From NCBI GenBank assembly GCA_016713535.1, contig JADJOY010000029.1, positions 62,001-126,000 on the forward strand: a stretch of 64,000 nucleotides of DNA, read 5' to 3'. Under the pieces are notes generated by a model. It did not search any database, was not told where the DNA came from, and was given only the letters and a program-made list of their open reading frames with translations. Both the position numbers and the translations under genes were made by a program. The stretch is from Deltaproteobacteria bacterium (GTDB taxonomy: Bacteria > JADJOY01). This document shows positions 37,117 to 46,839 of this stretch, in pieces. Numbering within the stretch: position 1 is the stretch's first letter; each line of letters opens with the position of its first letter.

Positions 37117-39612
37117 ATGACGGACGGAACGAAGCGCGGGGGATGGGCGCGAGGCGTCGCGGGCGTGCTCGGCGCGTGCGCCGTGATCGCGAGCGGCTGC
37201 GGTGGCTCCTCGAACGGGACCCGCTACTCCTACGACGTGCCGACCTCGGCCAGCTCGCCGTGGCCGATGATGCGTCGCACCGCGGCCAACGACGGGCGCA
37301 GCACCGTGATCCCGCCGCGAGCCGCCGCGTCCGGCGAGGCGCCGTGGCGCTATCCGACCGGCAAGGGCATCTTCAGCGTGCCGGTGATCGGCGAGGATGG
37401 GCGGGTGTTGGTGGGGTCCGCCGACCGCACCTTCTATGCGATCGAGCCCGACGGGCGGCTGGCGTGGACCTTCCCGACCGGCGAGATCATCGACTCGGCG
37501 GGCAGCGTCGCCGCCGATGGCACCATCTACTTCGGCTCGGGTGACGGGCACCTCTACGCGCTCGATCCCGACGGCGAGCAGAAGTGGGCCTTCGCCGCCC
37601 ACCACCAGAGCGGCGGCCCCGACGCGAGCCAGGGCAACCGCTGCAGCGACCTGCCGCCCGCGGGCGGACCCAGCACCTGGTTCGAGGGCAACGTGGTGAT
37701 CGGCGCCGATGGCCGGCTGTGGGCCGGCAACGACGACTACCGCATGTATTCGCTCGACCCCGACGGTACCGAGCGCTTCGCATTCTTCGTCGGCCCGATC
37801 CCGTTCGGCGCCGTGTAATCGGCGGCCACCACCCGCGCCGACGACTCGGCGGTGTTCGGCGGCATGGACTTCTTCGTGTACACGGTCTCGGCCGACGGCG
37901 AGTGCCTGTGGCGGCGCTTCCTCAACGCCCCGGTGAGCGCGAGCCCGGCGCGCGCACCCGACGGCACGATCTACGTGGGCGGCTGGGACAACGCGCTCTA
38001 CGCTCTCGACGGCGCCACCGGCGAGATCCGCTGGCGGTTCGGCACCACGTCGCACATCTACGGCTCGGCGGCGATCGCCGAGGACGGCACGATCTACGTC
38101 GGCTCGACCGACGGCAGCCTCTACGCGGTGTCGCCCGAGGGCACGCGGCTCTGGACGTTCGACACCCTCGACCCGATCCGTTCGTCGCCGTCGATCGACG
38201 GCGATGGCCGCGTCTACTTCGGCGCAGGCGACGGCGTGCTCTACGCGCTGAATCCGGACGGTACGCGCGCGTGGAGCTACGACGCGACCCAGCAGGATCG
38301 CAACGACCTCAACTCGTCACCGGTGCTCGGCGAGGAGCGGATCTATCTCGGCTCCGAGGACGGCAGCATCCTGGGCGTGCCGTACGGCCACTGTGCCTCG
38401 AGCTCGGACCCGCGCTGCAGCACCTCGCCCGCCTCCGACCTCGGGGACGACGGCGCCGCGCCCTACGACGTGACGCCCGGCGGCCTGAACTTCTCGGCGG
38501 TGCCCGAGCCGGTGCAGCGTGGCGCCGGGTTCACCGTGCGGCTGGTGGCCCGGGAGGGCGGCGACACGCTGCTCGCGCGCCTCGACGTCGCGAGCGTGAG
38601 CGTCGAGTCCGAGCCGGCGATCGAGTGGGAGGTGGTGGAGCAGGGCGGTGGTCAGTGGATCAACCTGGTGCCTAGATCGCTGCTCGCGGCGGGCACGAGC
38701 TACACCCTCGACGTATCGTCGAAGTGGACCGCCGGCGGCGGGCGCAAGGGGAGCGTGTCGCAGCGCTTCGCGTTCTCGACGGTCGCGGAGGAGGTGGCGC
38801 CGCCCTCGTTCGCGGTCGGCGCCGACGCGGCCCCGGCGTTCGAGATCCGGAATCTCGCCCCGTACCAGCCGCCGGTGATCGTGAGCTTGAACCAGATCGG
38901 CTTCGACAGCCTCGACTTCCTGGCGAGCGTGATCGAGAGCGCGCCCGGGCGCTTCGTGCTGTGGCTCATGGCGGGGAAGGCCGGTGCAGACGGAACCGAG
39001 GTGGACCCGGCCACACCGTCTCTGGTGGCGATGGACGGCGTCCTCGACGGCGCGTCGTTCGCGATGAACGGCGTGGGTCTGACACTCGTCACCGGCGGGC
39101 CGCCGATCCCGATCGGCGACTTCCGGCTCGCGTCGCAGTTCGACGCCGCCGGCAAGTTCGACGGCGGTACCTCGATGGTGGCGCGCGCGAGCTGCGCGGA
39201 CCTCGGGCTCATCGGCACCTTCCTGTCGCTCTTCCAGCTCTGTAACGGCGCCGGCGAGTTCGTGTCGGTCGGGACGATCCGCGGCGCGACCTACGACGGC
39301 GCGGCGAACCACCGGCCCGCGAACGTGAGCGTCACGTCGATCGAACGCGCCGGTCGCGAGTTCACCGCGACGCTCGACGCGCCCGGCTACGAGCTCGCCG
39401 AGCACCTGCCCGCGATCGTGCTGGTCGACCCGGCCACGGGGCGCTCGGTGCAGACCGACTACCGCAAGGCGCTGTCGTCGAGCGCGACCGCGAGCGGTGA
39501 TCTCGCGTCGATCACGCTGCGCATCCCCGACGACGTGGCGCTGCCCAGCGGCCCCGTGAAGGCGATCGTGGTCACCGACCTCTTCCCCCTCGCGTCTCAG
39601 GTGCTCGAGTGA
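37117..39612 (+). CDS. PQQ-type beta-propeller lipoprotein with an in-frame TAA
   Basis: Lipoprotein with lipobox ASGC near residue 28. The beta-propeller is built from PQQ/quinoprotein-like repeats: VLVGSADRTFYAIEPDGRLA, IYFGSGDGHLYALDPDGEQK, IYVGSTDGSLYAVSPEGTRL, VYFGAGDGVLYALNPDGTRA. C-terminal beta-sandwich-like regions follow from about residue 460. A TAA at 37816-37818 interrupts the third blade (GPIPFGAV, stop, SAATTRADDSA); the frame is unchanged and blade-like sequence continues, so one C-to-A change of TAC would explain it. The intact form would be about 830 aa. Its stop overlaps the amgK GTG. Probably a surface or periplasmic scaffold; no PQQ-binding catalytic residues were identified. 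Confidence 0.78.
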
Positions 39613-40655
39613 CGCTCCACGCGGGCCGGATCGCGGGGACGATCCGGCTGGCGTTCGGCGGTGAGGTCGACGCCACGCGGGTCGAGCACCTCGCGGGCGA
39701 CGCGAGCGTGCGCTCGTTCCACCGGGTGTGGCTCGGTGGCGGCGGTGGTGCGGGCGAGGTGCCGGCGACGGCGGTGCTCATGCGCGACCCGCGTCCCGCC
39801 GCCGACGACGGCTGCGGTGACGACTTCGTCGCGCTCGAGCGCCACCTCCGTCACCACGGGGTCGGCGTGCCCGCGGTGTACGCCCGCGATCGCGACGCCG
39901 GCCTCTACCTGCTCGAGGACCTCGGCGACCGCGTGTTGCAGGACGAGGTGAAGGAGGCCGGCGCCGTGCGCCGCCGCGAGCTCTACCGCGCGGCGCTCGA
40001 GGTGCTGGTGGTGCTGGCGCGCGACGCCTCGCGGCTCGATCCTCGTCCCACGCCCGCCCATGGACGGGCCTTCGACGAGGCGAAGCTCGGCTGGGAGATG
40101 GAGTTCTTCCTCACGCACACCGTGCAGGGGCTCTGGCAGATGAAGCCCACCGAGGGCGACCTCGCGGCCCTACGCGCCGGCTTCGCCGGTTTGGTCAGCG
40201 CGCTCGCTGCGCTACCGCGGGTCTTCACCCACCGCGACTACCACAGCCGCAACCTCCTGGTTCAGGGCGAGTCGTCGATTCGCGTCGTCGACTTCCAGGA
40301 CGCGCGCATGGGGCCGGCGGTCTACGACGTCGCGTCGCTGCTACGCGACTCGTACCTCGACCTCGACGAGGACGAGAACGCGTCGCTCCTTGAGGAGCAC
40401 CGCCTGCGGCTCCTCGAGGCGGGGATCGACGTGCCGGGACGCGATGCCTTCGTCGGGGACTACGACCGCATGAGCGTGCAGCGCGGCCTCAAGGCCCTCG
40501 GCACCTTCGGCTACATGGCCACCCAGCGCCGCAAGACCGGCTACCTCGAAGCCGTGCCGCGGACCCTCGCGCGCGTCCGCGCGGCGCTGGTACGGCTACC
40601 CGAGCTGGACGTGCTTCGCACCCACCTCGATCCGATCCTCGGCTCGAACCTCTGA
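39609..40655 (+). CDS. amgK: N-acetylmuramate/N-acetylglucosamine kinase AmgK
   Basis: 348-aa aminoglycoside-phosphotransferase-fold sugar kinase that makes MurNAc-1-phosphate (anomeric kinase) in the MurNAc recycling route bypassing de novo UDP-MurNAc synthesis. Motifs: YLLEDLGDRVLQD, catalytic loop FTHRDYHSRNLLV and the metal-binding Asp in IRVVDFQDARMGPAVYDVAS. This phrase set separates AmgK from general APH enzymes. The GTG start overlaps the preceding stop (GTGA). Its usual partner murU is at 43181, 2.5 kb downstream, with an unrelated islet between them. Confidence 0.88.
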   Translation: MTLHAGRIAGTIRLAFGGEVDATRVEHLAGDASVRSFHRVWLGGGGGAGEVPATAVLMRDPRPAADDGCGDDFVALERHLRHHGVGVPAVYARDRDAGLYLLEDLGDRVLQDEVKEAGAVRRRELYRAALEVLVVLARDASRLDPRPTPAHGRAFDEAKLGWEMEFFLTHTVQGLWQMKPTEGDLAALRAGFAGLVSALAALPRVFTHRDYHSRNLLVQGESSIRVVDFQDARMGPAVYDVASLLRDSYLDLDEDENASLLEEHRLRLLEAGIDVPGRDAFVGDYDRMSVQRGLKALGTFGYMATQRRKTGYLEAVPRTLARVRAALVRLPELDVLRTHLDPILGSNL

Positions 40656-41517
40656 ATGCGAGTTCCACCGGTGCGCCGACACTCAAGCCTAAGCCAGCGG
40701 CTCAAGGGCAGGATTCTCGCTGCCACTCTGAATCCGGTCCTGTGGTTCCTGAACAGGTTGCCAGTGCCCGCTCGCGAGCCGGATGCGCCACGGTATGCGA
40801 GCGCGGAGTGGCTCGCCGCGGTGCGAGAGCGATGCCGGGAAACTGCGCGAATGGATCTCGCCGTGGGAGATTCGGGAGTTGAACCGATCACCAAGATCGG
40901 CGGGTCGCCCTGGTGGCCGAGCGACCGGCCGCGTCCGCGGTGCAACCGCGCCGGCCACGCGATGAGCTTCTACGTCCAGGTGCGACTGGACGACGTTCCG
41001 GATCTCGGTTGGCCGCACGGCTGGTTGGCATCGGTTCACTTCTGCAACGAGTGCATGTGGGCAGGACTGTTCGACGGAACTGCAACGGCTCAGTCGGTCG
41101 AGCTCTTCGACGTGCGCGGCGATGTGAAGCCCGACGGTTTCGGCGCGACCGGTGGGGAGGCTCTTCGACCGCACCGCGTGACTCTCTCGGCCGTGATGGA
41201 AGCGCCGGGCCTCGGTGACTTTCGGGCCACTGGCCGGCGGAATCCCGGATGACTGGTGGCCCGGCGACGATCTCGACGAAGATCTCGGCTACGGGTTCAA
41301 GCACGTCAAGCGCTCGAAGCTCGGCGGCTGGCCGACGTGGGCGCAGGACGCCGAGTGGCCCGAGTGCGAGCGCTGTGAGCGCATGCGTTTCGTCGCGCAA
41401 CTCGACTGGGTGATCGGTGCCGAAGCACCGTGGGGCGGCGGGGGTTATGGCTACCTCTTCGTCTGCAGTCCGGGCTGCCCCGACCGGCGCGGCGAGCTGG
41501 TGATCCAGACGACGTGA
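40656..41517 (+). CDS. DUF1963/YwqG-like protein, frameshifted
   Basis: About 286 aa once repaired. TKIGGSPWWPSDRPRPRC and SFYVQVRLDDVPDLGWPHG, then KLGGWPTWAQDAEWPEC, are the DUF1963 (YwqG) pattern, and several Cys pairs (HFCNEC, CERCERM, CSPGC) suggest a zinc site. At about 41219-41222 the frame slips: GACTTTCGG should read GAC TTC GGG, so one T looks inserted; downstream sequence is clearly the same protein. Codon usage is visibly less GC3-rich than in amgK and murU, consistent with acquired DNA. Function unknown; YwqG-like proteins often occur in toxin-immunity or accessory loci. Confidence 0.72.
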
Positions 41518-41540
41518 CCGCCTGCCGACCGCCGAGCGGA

Positions 41541-41565
41541 AACTGGCCATTCGAAGTGGCCAGTT
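41541..41565. promoter_or_regulatory. Perfect inverted-repeat operator upstream of the toxin-antitoxin genes
   Basis: AACTGGCCA, 7 bp, TGGCCAGTT: 9-bp perfect arms centred 26 bp before the antitoxin ATG. Position and symmetry fit the autorepression operator of a Phd/VapBC-type module. Confidence 0.65.
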
Positions 41566-41578
41566 GTATCGTCGGCTC

Positions 41579-41797
41579 ATGAAGCAGATCGCCGCAGCCC
41601 AGTTCAAGGACCGGTGTCTCGCCCTGCTCGACGAGGTCGACGAGCGGGGGATCGTCATCACCAAGCGCGGGAAGCCCGTGGCGAAGCTCGTGGCCATCCG
41701 CGTCGAATCGGGAGACCTCATCGGCCGGCTCAAGGGATCGGTGAGGATCCGGGGCGACCTGATGTCGACCGGGGTTCGGTGGGATGCTGAATCTTGA
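41579..41797 (+). CDS. Phd/YefM-type antitoxin
   Basis: 72-aa DNA-binding antitoxin. AQFKDRCLALLDEVDERG and IVITKRGKPVAKLVAI are the Phd/YefM N-terminal fold; the C-terminal third is the expected toxin-binding tail. The ATG at 41579 is preferred to a TTG at 41564 because the latter lies within the operator dyad. The gene overlaps the toxin start by 14 bp, the usual antitoxin-first layout, so repressor and toxin would be translated together. Confidence 0.85.
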   Translation: MKQIAAAQFKDRCLALLDEVDERGIVITKRGKPVAKLVAIRVESGDLIGRLKGSVRIRGDLMSTGVRWDAES

Positions 41798-42149
41798 TAC
41801 CCATGTCTTGGTCCGCGCGATGGTCGACGAGATCTCGACCAAGGAGCGAAAGCTCCTCGCGGGGGCGCGCTGGGGGATCTCGGCGATCGTGCTGTGGGAG
41901 CTCGCGAAGCTCGCCCAGCTTGGTAGCGTCGAGATCGATCTGGAGGCGAGCGAGGTCCGGCGCTTCCTCGCGGCGGTCCACGTCTGGCCACTCACGCTCG
42001 ACATCGCGCGCACCAGCACTCGCCTCGACTTCCGCAGCGATCCGGCAGACGAGCTGATTGCGGCCACGAGCATCGTCGAGCGCGTTCCGCTGGTCACCCG
42101 CGACCGGGTGATCCGCCGCTCGCGGCTCGTTCCACTCGCGCGAGCGTGA
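41784..42149 (+). CDS. vapC: VapC-type PIN-domain toxin
   Basis: 121-aa PIN-domain ribonuclease toxin. The acidic active-site set is present: Asp in LNLDTHVLV, Glu in IVLWELAKL, Asp in FRSDPADELIAATS and Asp in VPLVTRDRVI. Such toxins cleave tRNA or rRNA when the antitoxin is lost; the target here is unknown. It pairs with the upstream antitoxin and lies in the islet between amgK and murU. Confidence 0.88.
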   Translation: MLNLDTHVLVRAMVDEISTKERKLLAGARWGISAIVLWELAKLAQLGSVEIDLEASEVRRFLAAVHVWPLTLDIARTSTRLDFRSDPADELIAATSIVERVPLVTRDRVIRRSRLVPLARA

Positions 42150-42186
42150 CCGCGGCTCGTGCGGGCCGCGCGCGACCGGGCTTGCA

Positions 42187-43092
42187 TCAGCCCGCGGCGT
42201 CCGGCGCGGCGCGTGCGAGGTCGCGGGTGTCGAGCCAGGTCTTGACGGTGGTGGTGCCGAGGATCACCGCGCCGCCCACGAGCGACCAGCCGTTCGGGCG
42301 CTCACCGTGGGCGAGCCAGGTCCACATCGGGTTGAGCACCGGCTCGAGCAGGCAGATGAGGGACGCCTCGAGCGCCGCGACCTGGCGCAGCCCGCGGGTG
42401 AACAGCACGTAGGCGAGGGCGATCGACATGGCTCCCAGCCACGCCACGATCGCCACGTCCTCGAGCCGCACGGTGTGGACCGGTAGCGCCGGCACGAGCC
42501 CGCCAGCGAAGGCGATCACGTTCCCCATCACCAGCGCCGACGGCACCGCGCTCTCGCCGCCACCCGCGCCCTCGGTCATCCGCAGCCGCCGGAACCCGAT
42601 CACGGTCAGCGCCCAGGTCACGCCGGAGACGAGCCCCAGTGCGTTTCCGGCGAGCGGCGCGGGCGCGGTGGTGGAGGGAGGATCGCTGCTCACGAAGAAG
42701 AGCGCCATCCCTGCGGCGAGGAAGGCCATCGCGACGCCGTCGCGGCGGCTCGCGTGCTCGCCGAGCCGCCACGGCGCGAGCGCCATCACCCACAGCGGTG
42801 CCGTGGCCTGGAGGAACACGGCGCTCGCGCCGGTGGTGAGCTTGTTGGCGAGGGCGAACGACATCATCGTGCCGGCGTAAGCGGCGCCCACCGCCACCGC
42901 CCGCGCGCTCGGCCAGCGCCGTGCCTCCGGAAGCAGCGCGAGGAAGACGAGCGCGCCGACGCCCGAGCGAAAGCTCGCGACCTGCCAGCTCGTGAGCGCG
43001 CAGCCCTTGATGAAGGCGCTGTTGCCCGACCAGAGCAGCGACGCCGCGGCGAGCGCGAGGCGCGCGCCGAGAGCCGGAGGAGTGGAGGCCAT
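42187..43092 (-). CDS. EamA/DMT-superfamily transporter
   Basis: 301-aa inner-membrane protein with ten hydrophobic helices in two EamA repeats (first repeat LLWSGNSAFIKGCALT, second ALGLVSGVTWALTVIGFRRL), the drug/metabolite transporter fold. SIALAYVLFTRGLRQVAALEASLICLLEPV is the usual final helix pair, read here in part. The substrate is unknown (amino acid or metabolite export is common). The only leftward gene in this stretch, it ends 37 bp after vapC and is divergent from murU. Confidence 0.85.
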   Translation of the reverse strand: MASTPPALGARLALAAASLLWSGNSAFIKGCALTSWQVASFRSGVGALVFLALLPEARRWPSARAVAVGAAYAGTMMSFALANKLTTGASAVFLQATAPLWVMALAPWRLGEHASRRDGVAMAFLAAGMALFFVSSDPPSTTAPAPLAGNALGLVSGVTWALTVIGFRRLRMTEGAGGGESAVPSALVMGNVIAFAGGLVPALPVHTVRLEDVAIVAWLGAMSIALAYVLFTRGLRQVAALEASLICLLEPVLNPMWTWLAHGERPNGWSLVGGAVILGTTTVKTWLDTRDLARAAPDAAG

Positions 43093-43180
43093 GGGGGCGC
43101 GCTCGGCGTGATCGACGAGGGGAGTGGCGGCGGGCGAGGGGGTTGAATGTAGCGGATCGCCGGACCACGATCGCGCGGCC

Positions 43181-43945
43181 ATGGATCCCAAGCTCGGCTC
43201 GCACGTCCCTCGGCGGGCGCTGGTCCTCGCCGCCGGCAAGGGCGAACGCCTGCGTCCGCTCACCAGCACCGTTCCCAAGCCGCTGGTCGAGGTGGCGGGG
43301 CGTCCGCTGATCGCCCACGCGCTCGGGTGGCTGCGCCACTTCGGAGTGCGGGAGGTGGCGATCAACCTCCACCACCTCGGCGACCAGATCCGCGCGGCGG
43401 TGGGCGACGGCTCGGCTTACGGCGTCTCGGTCCACTACTCGGAGGAGCCCGAGATCCTCGGCACGGGTGGCGCCATCCGCCAGCTCGCCGGGTGGCTCGC
43501 GGACGGACCGTTCGTCGTTGCCAACGCGGACATCGTCCACGGCGTGGACCTCGCCGCCCTCGCCGAGCTCCACCACGCCTCGGGCTCGCTGGCGACGCTC
43601 GCGCTCAGGCCCGACCCCGAGAGCGCGCGCTACGGGGAAATCTTCATCGACGGTACCGGTCGGATCGTGAGCTTCCTGGACGAGCCACCGCGGCGGGACG
43701 AGCTCGAGGCGCTCATGTTCACGGGCGTCCAGATCGTCGAGCCCTCGATCGTCCCGCGCATCCCGTGGCCGGGCGCCTCGAGCAGCACCGCCCACCTCTA
43801 TCGACCGCTGGTTCGCGAGGGCGCGCCGCTCTACGGCCTGCGCTACGACGGCTACTGGAGCGACGCGGGCACGCCCACCTCCCTCGAGGCGCTCCGCGCG
43901 GATTTCGCGGCAAGACGGGTGGTGCTCGGCTACGACCTCGGTTGA
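43181..43945 (+). CDS. murU: N-acetylmuramate-1-phosphate uridylyltransferase MurU
   Basis: 254-aa nucleotidyltransferase that turns MurNAc-1-P plus UTP into UDP-MurNAc, completing the AmgK/MurU recycling route. RALVLAAGKGERLRPLTS is the signature loop, VPKPLVEVAGRPLIAHAL follows, then GTGGAIRQL and FVVANADIVHGVDL with the metal-binding Asp, and YWSDAGTPTSLEAL at the end. The short length without a LbH domain fits MurU rather than GlmU or RmlA. Separated from amgK by the islet. The ATG at 43181 is preferred over an upstream in-frame start because family similarity begins just after it. Confidence 0.85.
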   Translation: MDPKLGSHVPRRALVLAAGKGERLRPLTSTVPKPLVEVAGRPLIAHALGWLRHFGVREVAINLHHLGDQIRAAVGDGSAYGVSVHYSEEPEILGTGGAIRQLAGWLADGPFVVANADIVHGVDLAALAELHHASGSLATLALRPDPESARYGEIFIDGTGRIVSFLDEPPRRDELEALMFTGVQIVEPSIVPRIPWPGASSSTAHLYRPLVREGAPLYGLRYDGYWSDAGTPTSLEALRADFAARRVVLGYDLG

Positions 43946-43984
43946 CCCGCACCGGGCCGTGGGCTTACGGTCGAATGGGAGTCC

Positions 43985-46825
43985 ATGATCGGGCCTCCTC
44001 TGGATCGAGCCTCAGCCGTGGATTCACCCCCCCTGACCACGATTCCCGAGACGGTGCCGGCGGTCGACGTCCGCCTGCTCTCGATCAGCGCCCGCGAGTT
44101 CTTCGTCTACACGCTGGTCGACGGCCGCGCCGACGTGCGCCAGCTCGTGGCGCGCTCCGGCCTCCGCCAGGCCGATCTGCTGCGGAGCCTCCGCATCCTC
44201 GCCGGCGCGGGAGCGATCCAACTGCCGGGCTTCGAGCCTTCGTCGGACGAGGGGATCGCGCTGCCGAGCGCCGCCGCCGCGAGCGAGGCCGCGCGGGGCA
44301 GCGAGCCGCTGGTGCGCGTGCTCGCGCGGGTGCACCGCGGCGGGGGCTCGGGGACGGTGGTCGTCGAGCGCGGGCGTGCCGCGATGCGCATCACGTTCAT
44401 CCGCGGCGAGATCGTCGACGTCTCCGCGGCCTTCACGGGTGAGTTCTTCGGCACCTTCCTGCTCGAGCGCGGCAAGATCACCATGGGCGAGTTGCAGCTC
44501 TCGTTGCAGCGCATGTATGGCGAGAAGCGCCGCCAGGGCGAGGTGCTCGCGGAGATGGGGCTGGTCCGCGACGACGAGCTGCCCGGGTTGCTCGCGGCGC
44601 ACGCCGCGGAGCGGGTCGCGGATGGGGTCGGCTGGGAGGGCGCCGAGGTCCGCTTTCTCGACGGCGAGACCGTGATCGGCCGCCCGCTCGCGATCGCGAC
44701 CTCGCAGGTGCTCTTCCGCGCGATCCTCGAGCGCACACCGGTGGGGGTGTTGAGCGCGGAGCTCGACCCCCACGTCGCCGACCGGCTCGTGCCTCGGGTC
44801 GCCGCGGAAGACCTCGATGCGGCCCGCCTCGGCTCCACCGAGGGCCGGGTGTGGTCCGCGCTCCACGGACCGGACGCACGGATGGCGGCGGTGCTCGCGC
44901 AGCCCGATCTCGCCGCCGACCGCGCGCGACGCTTCCTGCTCGCGGTGCTGGTGCTCGGCTACGTGGACGTCGACCGAGAGGATCCGCCCGCGACCCCCGA
45001 GGCGACCGCTCCGTCCGCGGCCGAGCTGGCGCGGGTCGCCGCCGACGCCAGCGCCGTCGCGGCGCACTCGCGGGCGCGGCCCGCCGCGCAAGCGCCTCCC
45101 GCCGCGGCGCCGGAGCTCCTCGTCGCCGGCGTCGCGGTGCCCGACAGCGGCGATCTGGCGCGGATCCCCGCGGTGGCGGTGCTCAGGGCGTTCCTCACCT
45201 CGCCGCGCGCGGGGCGGCTGGTGTTCGAGCGTGGCAAGGCCCAGAAGATCGTCGACCTCGGTGGCCGCGGCGCGATCGGCACGGTGCTCAGCGTCAACGC
45301 CGACCCGCCGTTCGGGAACTACCTGCTCGAGCGGGGCGTGATCGGTTTCGACGCCTACGAGCGCACGCTCCACCGCATGTACGCCGAGCGCCGTCGCCAC
45401 GGCGAGGTGCTGGTGGACGATGGCGTGCTGAGCGCGGCGGAGCTGGAGCTCCACCTTCGCGCGCACCTCGAGCACCGGCTCGTCGAGCTCTTCGGCTGGA
45501 GCGACGGCCACTACCAGTTCTCGGACTCCGCCGTCGCGGCGCGCGAGAGCCACGTCGATCCGGTCCGACTCCTCTATCTGGGCGCGCGGTCCTCGCTCGG
45601 TGACGGCTGGATCGCCGCCGAGATCGCGCGGGTCCACGAGGACGTGGTGGTGGCGTCGCCCCGGACGGACGTCAGCAACCTCGGGCTCGAGCCCGAGGAT
45701 CAGGCGCTCTGGGAGTCGCTGGTGGGTGCGGGCCGCACGGTGCGCGAGCTCCTCGACGAAGCGGGGGCGAGCACCGACGCGCGAGCCCGCCTGCTGGTGT
45801 CGCTCGCCTTCGCGGGAGCGATCGAGTTCCGTCCAGCGGGTGCCGCCGCGCCGGTGCGAGCGCAGGCGGTGGACGAGCCGGGGGCCACGCCATCGGCGCA
45901 CCACCGCCGCGAGCCGTTGCCCGAGTCACCGACCGACGCCGTGTTGCTCCAGCGCGAGGCTCGCAGCCACATCCGCACCATCCACATCCGCCAGACGACG
46001 CGCGCCCCGGCGGCTGCCGACCGCACCCAGCCGGGCTACCGGCGGCCGCGGCTCTCGGCGCTCTCGGGCTTCGGCGAGCAGGCCGAGTTCGAGGACAAGA
46101 TCGCGGGCCGCGCCTGGGAGGGCGACGTCGACATCGAGTTCGTGCGCGAGAACCTCTCCAAGACGCTCAAGTGGATGAGCCACCAGCACCGCTTCAAGAT
46201 CCTCGACGCCCACGAGTCCCTCACCACCGACGAGCTCGAGGAGCGCTACCAGAAGCGCCGCGAGGGATTCGACCCCGACAACCGCCGCTACGCCGGGATG
46301 CCCGAAGACCTTCGCAACCTGGCGCGCGAGATCTGTCAGGTGATCGACGAGGCGTGGCAGTTCCTTCGCGACGAGCCGCGCCGCATCGAGTACCGGCGCG
46401 GGATCTTCGGCGAGTCGAACCTGGCCCTCGAGGCCGACGTCCAGTTCAAGAAGGGCGACGTGCTGCTGTTCTGGAAGCGCGAGCCCGAGGCGGCGATCCC
46501 GCTCTACATGTCGGCGATCGACCTCTACCCCAAGAACCCCGACTATCACGCGGCGCTCGGGCTCGCGGTTTACCGCGCCAACCGCAAGCGCTTGGGCGAG
46601 GCCCTCGGCCACATCGAGCGCGGCATCCGGCTGCGGGGCGAGTCCGAGCTGCCGTACATGTACCTGGGAATGATCTACCGCGACGAGGGCGCGCGGCAGA
46701 AGGCTGCGGACGCCTTCAAGCGGGCGCTCCAGGTGAACCCGCGCAGCAAGGACGCGCGCGCGCTCCTCGAGCGGCTGCTGCGCGGCGCGAGCGGCGATCC
46801 GTCCGACGACGCCACCTCGGAGTGA
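43985..46825 (+). CDS. DUF4388 / J-like / TPR signalling protein 1
   Basis: 946 aa. Segments: an N-terminal winged-helix-like module (FFVYTLVDGRADVRQLVARS), two DUF4388-type modules (SGTVVVERGRAAMRITFIRG; then GRLVFERGKAQKIVDLGG), each followed by an MYGEKRRQGEVLAEMG- or MYAERRRHGEVLVDDG-like helical unit, a DnaJ-like region without HPD (HRFKILDAHESLTTDELEER) and C-terminal TPRs (YHAALGLAVYRANRKRLGEA). DUF4388 proteins occur often in Myxococcota and relatives and are linked to polar or signalling complexes, but no biochemical role is established. A compound palindrome follows the stop. Confidence 0.78.
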   Translation: MIGPPLDRASAVDSPPLTTIPETVPAVDVRLLSISAREFFVYTLVDGRADVRQLVARSGLRQADLLRSLRILAGAGAIQLPGFEPSSDEGIALPSAAAASEAARGSEPLVRVLARVHRGGGSGTVVVERGRAAMRITFIRGEIVDVSAAFTGEFFGTFLLERGKITMGELQLSLQRMYGEKRRQGEVLAEMGLVRDDELPGLLAAHAAERVADGVGWEGAEVRFLDGETVIGRPLAIATSQVLFRAILERTPVGVLSAELDPHVADRLVPRVAAEDLDAARLGSTEGRVWSALHGPDARMAAVLAQPDLAADRARRFLLAVLVLGYVDVDREDPPATPEATAPSAAELARVAADASAVAAHSRARPAAQAPPAAAPELLVAGVAVPDSGDLARIPAVAVLRAFLTSPRAGRLVFERGKAQKIVDLGGRGAIGTVLSVNADPPFGNYLLERGVIGFDAYERTLHRMYAERRRHGEVLVDDGVLSAAELELHLRAHLEHRLVELFGWSDGHYQFSDSAVAARESHVDPVRLLYLGARSSLGDGWIAAEIARVHEDVVVASPRTDVSNLGLEPEDQALWESLVGAGRTVRELLDEAGASTDARARLLVSLAFAGAIEFRPAGAAAPVRAQAVDEPGATPSAHHRREPLPESPTDAVLLQREARSHIRTIHIRQTTRAPAAADRTQPGYRRPRLSALSGFGEQAEFEDKIAGRAWEGDVDIEFVRENLSKTLKWMSHQHRFKILDAHESLTTDELEERYQKRREGFDPDNRRYAGMPEDLRNLAREICQVIDEAWQFLRDEPRRIEYRRGIFGESNLALEADVQFKKGDVLLFWKREPEAAIPLYMSAIDLYPKNPDYHAALGLAVYRANRKRLGEALGHIERGIRLRGESELPYMYLGMIYRDEGARQKAADAFKRALQVNPRSKDARALLERLLRGASGDPSDDATSE

Positions 46826-46839
46826 GCGGGCACCGAGCA

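Noticed and set aside
35458-38055. 865-codon minus frame extending upstream of 36999
   Set aside because: The upstream part is antisense to the PQQ gene and has no protein-like composition; the start at 36999 fits.
40656-41252. Two separate genes at 40656 and 41215
   Set aside because: Together they match one DUF1963-like protein, and a single inserted T explains the split.
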